Shown here: positions 13,837 through 17,165 of the stretch, piece after piece | Position numbering within the stretch: the first letter of the stretch is position 1 | Layout: each line of letters opens with the position of its first letter | Assembly: GCA_934402515.1 (NCBI GenBank) | Contig: CAKRTZ010000048.1 | Location: 1 to 17,165 of the forward strand | Source of the DNA: an uncultured Lachnospiraceae bacterium | Lineage (GTDB): Bacteria > Bacillota > Clostridia > Lachnospirales > Lachnospiraceae | DNA: 17,165 bases | Reading direction: 5' to 3' | Notes under the pieces: model-generated | Database searches by the model: none | Seen by the model: the letters and a program-made list of their open reading frames with translations, nothing else | Told to the model about the DNA's origin: nothing | Program-made: the position numbers and the translations under genes

Positions 13837-13864
13837 ATTTCGGTCGCTTTGATTCAATTCTTTA
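13837..13864 (-). promoter_or_regulatory. Candidate sigma-28 (FliA/SigD) promoter of the flagellar unit
   Basis: On the minus strand TAAA (13864-13861), 16 bases, then ACCGAAAT (13844-13837), compared with the flagellar sigma consensus TAAA-N15-GCCGATAT. The -35 is exact, the -10 matches 6 of 8, and the spacer is one base longer than the usual optimum. It lies between glgB and the DUF6240-like gene, where a flagellar promoter is needed. Transcription would start near 13830, inside the glgB terminator stem. Confidence 0.45.
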
Positions 13865-13868
13865 GTCA

Positions 13869-15854
13869 CTAGAAAGTAAATACCGCTGCTGTGTAAGCAG
13901 GCAGGGTAAAGGTGATGGTATAGTCCCTGTAATTGCACTGTCCGTCCTTCGCCATAATTTCTGCGGGTATCTCATTCCCGTTTCCGCCAAAGCGGGTATC
14001 ATCGCTGTTAAGCACCAGCTTATACTTTTTCTTCTGAGGCACTCCGATTACATAATTTTCTCTGGCAACGGGAGTCATATTCAGTACAAACATAAGATTA
14101 TTTTTGCCGGTGGAATTTTTACGGAAGAAACTGTAAACGCTGCGGTCTTTATCGTCAGCGTTCAGCCATTCAAAGCCCTGCCAGCCATTGTCCAGCTCGT
14201 AGAGGCAGGAATACTTATGATACAGCTTCAACAACTCTCCCACATAAGCCTGCATGCCACGGTTCAAGGGATTTTCCAACAGAAACCAATCCAGTTCTCT
14301 GGCTTCGCTCCACTCTCTCTCCTGTCCGAAATCCTGTCCCATGAACAGCAGTTTCTTACCGCTGTGTCCAAACATGTAGGTGTAGCCCAGACGGAGGTTG
14401 GCGTATTTGTCCACCTGATAACCCGGCATTTTATTCACCATGGAACACTTCAGGTGTACTACTTCGTCATGAGAAAGAGGCAGGATATAGTTTTCGCTGT
14501 CATTGTAGGTCATGGCAAAGGTCATGGCATAGTGATTATCCTTGCGGAACAAGGGGTCTAGCTTCATATACTCGCAGAAGTCATGCATCCAGCCCATGTT
14601 CCATTTAAAGGAAAAGCCCAGGCTGTCCGTGCCGATTTCTCCGGTGACATTAGGCCATGCAGTGGATTCCTCCGCAATGGTCATAAAGCCGGGGTAGGAA
14701 CCGCGAACCACACTGTTTAAGTGCTTAAAGAACTCGATTGCCTCCAGATTCTCATGTCCGCCAAACTTGTTGGGCAGCCACTGTCCTTCCTTTTTGCCAT
14801 AATCAAGATAGAGCATGGAGGCTACGGCATCCACACGGATTCCATCCACATGGAACTCCCGAATCCAGTAAAGTACATTAGCGATCAGGAAGTTCTTCAC
14901 TTCGTTTTTGCCCAGATTGAAAATCTTGGTGCCCCAGTCGGGATGCTCTCCACGTCTTGGATCCGGATCCTCAAAAATGCAGGTTCCGTCAAACTGAGCC
15001 AGTCCAAACTCATCCGTGGCAAAATGGGCAGGAACCCAGTCCAGGATGACACCAATGTCATTTTTATGTAAGGTATCCACCAGGTACATGAAGTCCTTGG
15101 GCTCTCCATAGCGGGAGGTGGGTGCATAATAGCCTGTCACCTGATATCCCCAGGAACCATCGAAGGGATGCTCTGCAATTCCCATCAGCTCCACATGGGT
15201 GTATTTCATTTCTTTACAGTATTGCACAATGCGGTCCGCAAACTGACGGTAATTATAGAAACCATCCTCCGTACCGTCCGGATGTTTCATAAAAGAACCA
15301 ATATGGCACTCATAGATTGCCAGAGGCTCCTTGAACACATTCTTTTTCTCTCTTGCCCGCATCCAGGCATCATCATGCCATGCAAAACCGGACAAGTCCG
15401 TGGTTCTGGAGGCATTGCCGGGGCGCATCTCAGCATAGTTGGCAAAGGGATCTGCCTTGTAGAGTTTGCGTCCATCCTGGGTATGAATCAGATATTTATA
15501 CAGTTCGCCGGTTCCCACGCCGGGAATAAAGCAGGTGTAAATGCCGCCGGGTCCCAGCTTGGTCATGGGATACTGCTCCTCGTTCCAGCCGTTAAAGCTG
15601 CCGATGACATGAACCGCTGCCGCGTTGGGTGCCCAGACACCGAAAAACATACCCTTTTCGCCATTTTCTACGGAAGGGTGTGCGCCCAATTTTTTGTAAA
15701 TGTCATAGTGCGTTCCCTGGGCAAACACATACTGGTCTGCCTCAGAGATAAAGACGGTTTCCTCTTTGGGCTGCTGCGGCTTTGCCGGGGTGTTTACCGG
15801 TGTATTGGCTGCTGCCTTTGCTTTGTTTCTTGCTCTTGTCTTTGATTTTGCCAT
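13869..15854 (-). CDS. glgB: 1,4-alpha-glucan (glycogen) branching enzyme
   Basis: GH13 enzyme that cuts alpha-1,4 chains and rejoins them as alpha-1,6 branches during glycogen synthesis; cytoplasmic, 661 residues. Order: a basic, Ala/Pro-rich N-terminal tail (1-35) unlike the family; a CBM48-type domain (about 45-150, with GVWAPNAAAVHVIGSFNGW); the catalytic barrel (about 175-545); and a beta C-terminal domain. Catalytic residues visible: nucleophile D342 in DGIRVDAVAS, acid/base E395 in IAEEST, and D463 in LSHDEVVH. ELMGIAEHPFDGSWGYQVTG also matches the family. The ATG at 15854 has GGGGGA 5 bases upstream. No other glg gene is next to it. It is bounded by a repeat-rich gap upstream and a terminator downstream, so it is probably a single-gene unit. 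Confidence 0.96.
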   Translation of the reverse strand: MAKSKTRARNKAKAAANTPVNTPAKPQQPKEETVFISEADQYVFAQGTHYDIYKKLGAHPSVENGEKGMFFGVWAPNAAAVHVIGSFNGWNEEQYPMTKLGPGGIYTCFIPGVGTGELYKYLIHTQDGRKLYKADPFANYAEMRPGNASRTTDLSGFAWHDDAWMRAREKKNVFKEPLAIYECHIGSFMKHPDGTEDGFYNYRQFADRIVQYCKEMKYTHVELMGIAEHPFDGSWGYQVTGYYAPTSRYGEPKDFMYLVDTLHKNDIGVILDWVPAHFATDEFGLAQFDGTCIFEDPDPRRGEHPDWGTKIFNLGKNEVKNFLIANVLYWIREFHVDGIRVDAVASMLYLDYGKKEGQWLPNKFGGHENLEAIEFFKHLNSVVRGSYPGFMTIAEESTAWPNVTGEIGTDSLGFSFKWNMGWMHDFCEYMKLDPLFRKDNHYAMTFAMTYNDSENYILPLSHDEVVHLKCSMVNKMPGYQVDKYANLRLGYTYMFGHSGKKLLFMGQDFGQEREWSEARELDWFLLENPLNRGMQAYVGELLKLYHKYSCLYELDNGWQGFEWLNADDKDRSVYSFFRKNSTGKNNLMFVLNMTPVARENYVIGVPQKKKYKLVLNSDDTRFGGNGNEIPAEIMAKDGQCNYRDYTITFTLPAYTAAVFTF

Positions 15855-15879
15855 GAAAATCCCCCTATCCGGTTATTTA

Positions 15880-15910
15880 GTTACGTTCACATAAAATCTG
15901 TGAACGCAAC
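15880..15910 (-). promoter_or_regulatory. Hairpin in the glgB leader
   Basis: GTTACGTTCACA (15880-15891) and TGTGAACGCAAC (15899-15910) form a 12-base inverted repeat with one G-U pair and a 7-base loop. It ends 26 bases before the glgB start codon on the minus strand. There is no T run after it, so it is more likely a leader structure, operator or part of a repeated element than a terminator. Two GGA motifs (15867-15872 and the ribosome binding site 15860-15865) lie between the hairpin and the ATG. Confidence 0.5.
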
Positions 15911-15931
15911 CTTCGCAAACCTCAATTAAAA

Positions 15932-15998
15932 TTTTGCTACGCAAAAGAAGGGCTGCTCACACTTGGCTCACTTTCTTACGCAGCAAAACAGCAAGTGT
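15932..15998. repeat. Cluster of inverted repeats between the AAA+ gene and glgB
   Basis: TTTTGC (15932-15937) and GCAAAA (15941-15946) form a short hairpin, followed on the minus strand by TTTTAATT; it could be a weak terminator for the AAA+ gene. ACACTTG (15959-15965) and CAAGTGT (15992-15998) form a second, wider inverted repeat that encloses a GCAGC complementary to the GCTGC at 15953. ACGCA recurs at 15904, 15939 and 15978. The density of symmetry in a gene-free stretch suggests a repeated intergenic element or small RNA, but only one copy is in this window. Confidence 0.4.
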
Positions 15999-16015
15999 TT
16001 TACTACTGTAACTTT

Positions 16016-17165
16016 TTAAATAATAAAGTCATTCTCGCGCAGGATGATCATATCTTCATCATCGTAGCGTTTTCTAAATAAAATATCAAAGAAGTGTTTG
16101 ACATTTTTGCGGTCTGCATGTTCAATCGCCTCGTCAATGATATCACGCACTTCATAAATGGTCACTGCGTGATCCATGGTCTGCATATCAGAAATCCGCG
16201 TATGCAGTGCCAGCATCCCCATCTCGTCAATGGAATACTCCATCTGATGGGCATATTTTCTGCCAAAGCTTACCAGGGCATCGTCTCCCAATGCCTCCAC
16301 ATCAATCCGTGCATTAAAGCGCTCCAGAAGATTTTCATTTTCTTCCAGCATACGGTCGATAGATTTCTTTGTGCCCTCCAATACCACAATAATTCCCTGA
16401 TTTTCATTATTGAGGGTCTTATAAAGAGCCTTTGTCGTCTCTTTATTCAGATTTCCGGCACTCTGGACGATCAGTGCACCATTGCTGAGTTTTGCAAAAG
16501 TAGAGGGAATATCCTTCTTGTTCAACGCAGAAGCCGTAATCTTTGCTACCCGCCCGGAGAAGTTGTGATCTGTCATCTGCACTTCGCGGATGAGATTTTT
16601 CGCCAGAGTCATGGTTCCCACTCCTGCATCCCCGGTGACGATAATATTGCCGGTATAAGCTGCCAGGCTGATATTATCCAGGGCATTCACAATCTGTCTG
16701 CGGGATCCTTTGCTCTGAATAAACTGGCCAAACAGTTCTCTCTCTTCGTCGGTAAGGGCTCGCGCCTCAGTCTGTTCCGGCTCCTCCGCCTCATCGGTTT
16801 CTGAGACATCTGCTTCCTCTGCATCCACTTTTCTTTCTGCTTCTTCCTCTGTCGCAGCAGCCTCTTCGGTCATCTCCGGTACTTCTTCAATTTCTTCTAC
16901 TTCATCCGCTTCTTCCGGTTCCTCAGAGTCTTCCTCTTCAACTTCTGCTGCCTCTTCGATTTCTTCCGTTTCTGCAGTGTCCTCTGTCTCCTCGATCTCC
17001 ACAATTTCAGTGGGTTCTTCCTCTTCCGGAAGTTCTTCCGTTTCTGCCTGTTCCGGAACATTTTCTTCCGGAACTTCTTCCTCCTGCCCAGGCTCTTCGC
17101 CAATATCCTCCAGATCTTCTAAATCACTGGGCAGTTCTTTGGTTCCCGGAAGCACTACAGAGGCA
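16016..17165 (-). CDS. CbbX/SpoVK-like AAA+ domain protein with acidic region and degenerate Walker motifs (5' end outside window)
   Basis: The C-terminal 382 codons of a protein whose frame stays open to the right edge; the GTG at 17155 is probably internal. Residue numbers count from that GTG. Residues about 11-128 are low-complexity and very rich in Glu, probably a disordered linker. An AAA+ domain follows from about 135. Its P-loop is GDAGVGTMT (175-183), with Thr where Lys is required. The Walker B strand is GALIVQSAGNL (226-236), with Gln-Ser where Asp-Glu is usual. The sensor/arginine region (GIIVVLEGTKKSIDRMLEEN, then LLERFNARIDV) and the C-terminal lid fit the CbbX/SpoVK/EccA group. 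The tail FDILFRKRYDDEDMIILREN is probably a conserved extension. ATP binding or hydrolysis by this domain is therefore doubtful, although further AAA+ domains may lie outside the window. Function unknown. Confidence 0.7.
   Translation of the reverse strand, partial: ASVVLPGTKELPSDLEDLEDIGEEPGQEEEVPEENVPEQAETEELPEEEEPTEIVEIEETEDTAETEEIEEAAEVEEEDSEEPEEADEVEEIEEVPEMTEEAAATEEEAERKVDAEEADVSETDEAEEPEQTEARALTDEERELFGQFIQSKGSRRQIVNALDNISLAAYTGNIIVTGDAGVGTMTLAKNLIREVQMTDHNFSGRVAKITASALNKKDIPSTFAKLSNGALIVQSAGNLNKETTKALYKTLNNENQGIIVVLEGTKKSIDRMLEENENLLERFNARIDVEALGDDALVSFGRKYAHQMEYSIDEMGMLALHTRISDMQTMDHAVTIYEVRDIIDEAIEHADRKNVKHFFDILFRKRYDDEDMIILRENDFII

Noticed and set aside
1..17165. CRISPR array, tRNA or rRNA genes, insertion sequences or prophage genes
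   Set aside because: No regularly spaced direct repeats, cloverleaf-like segments, transposase or integrase motifs were seen on either strand.

Overview
The window looks like chromosome of a flagellated Gram-positive Clostridia, most likely a gut Lachnospiraceae of the Roseburia/Eubacterium type. The inference rests on four things: a low-to-moderate GC genome with strong AGGAGG-type ribosome binding sites; a Flp/Tad pilus locus with no secretin or outer-membrane parts; the spore-former genes bofA and yaaL (DUF2508); and a flagellin with its FliS-type chaperone beside a very large DUF6240-like protein. Almost everything is on the minus strand. The only plus-strand gene is the DUF2508 gene.

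Reading along the minus strand from the right edge: (1) 17165-16016, the C-terminal part of a CbbX/SpoVK-like AAA+ protein with a long Glu-rich region and degenerate Walker motifs, cut by the window edge. (2) A 161-base gap rich in inverted repeats. (3) glgB, the glycogen branching enzyme, ending in a rho-independent terminator. (4) A flagellar unit: a candidate sigma-28 promoter overlapping the glgB terminator, a folded leader with a CsrA-like GGA hairpin, a 989-residue helical-repeat protein with a possible FliK-like C-terminus, flagellin, and the FliS-type chaperone. (5) Two small genes, DUF2508 (plus strand, tail-to-tail with fliS and overlapping it by 51 bases) and bofA (minus strand, divergent from DUF2508), followed by a good minus-strand terminator. 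(6) A tight Tad pilus operon from about 7950 to 87, continuing towards the left edge.

The Tad operon encodes, in order: prepilin peptidase (apparently with an ATT start codon), a TadZ/CpaE-like localisation protein whose P-loop lysine is replaced, TadA/CpaF ATPase, TadB, a TadC-like platform protein with an extra external domain of about 200 residues, the Flp1 major pilin, a DUF5702 pseudopilin-like protein, a TadE-like pseudopilin carrying two Cys/His modules, and a second prepilin peptidase. A further reading frame starts at 47 and leaves the window. The peptidases would mature Flp1 and the TadE-like protein, TadA would power assembly through TadB/TadC, and the minor pilins would form or cap the fibre. 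The accessory domains on TadC and the TadE-like protein are the most unusual parts of this pilus.

The most promising observations are the Cys/His modules on the TadE-like pseudopilin, the structured leader with a CsrA-like hairpin before the flagellar genes, the terminator/sigma-28 overlap, the probable ATT start, and the degenerate nucleotide-binding sites in the TadZ-like and AAA+ proteins. No database search was possible. Family names come from recognising motifs and gene order.
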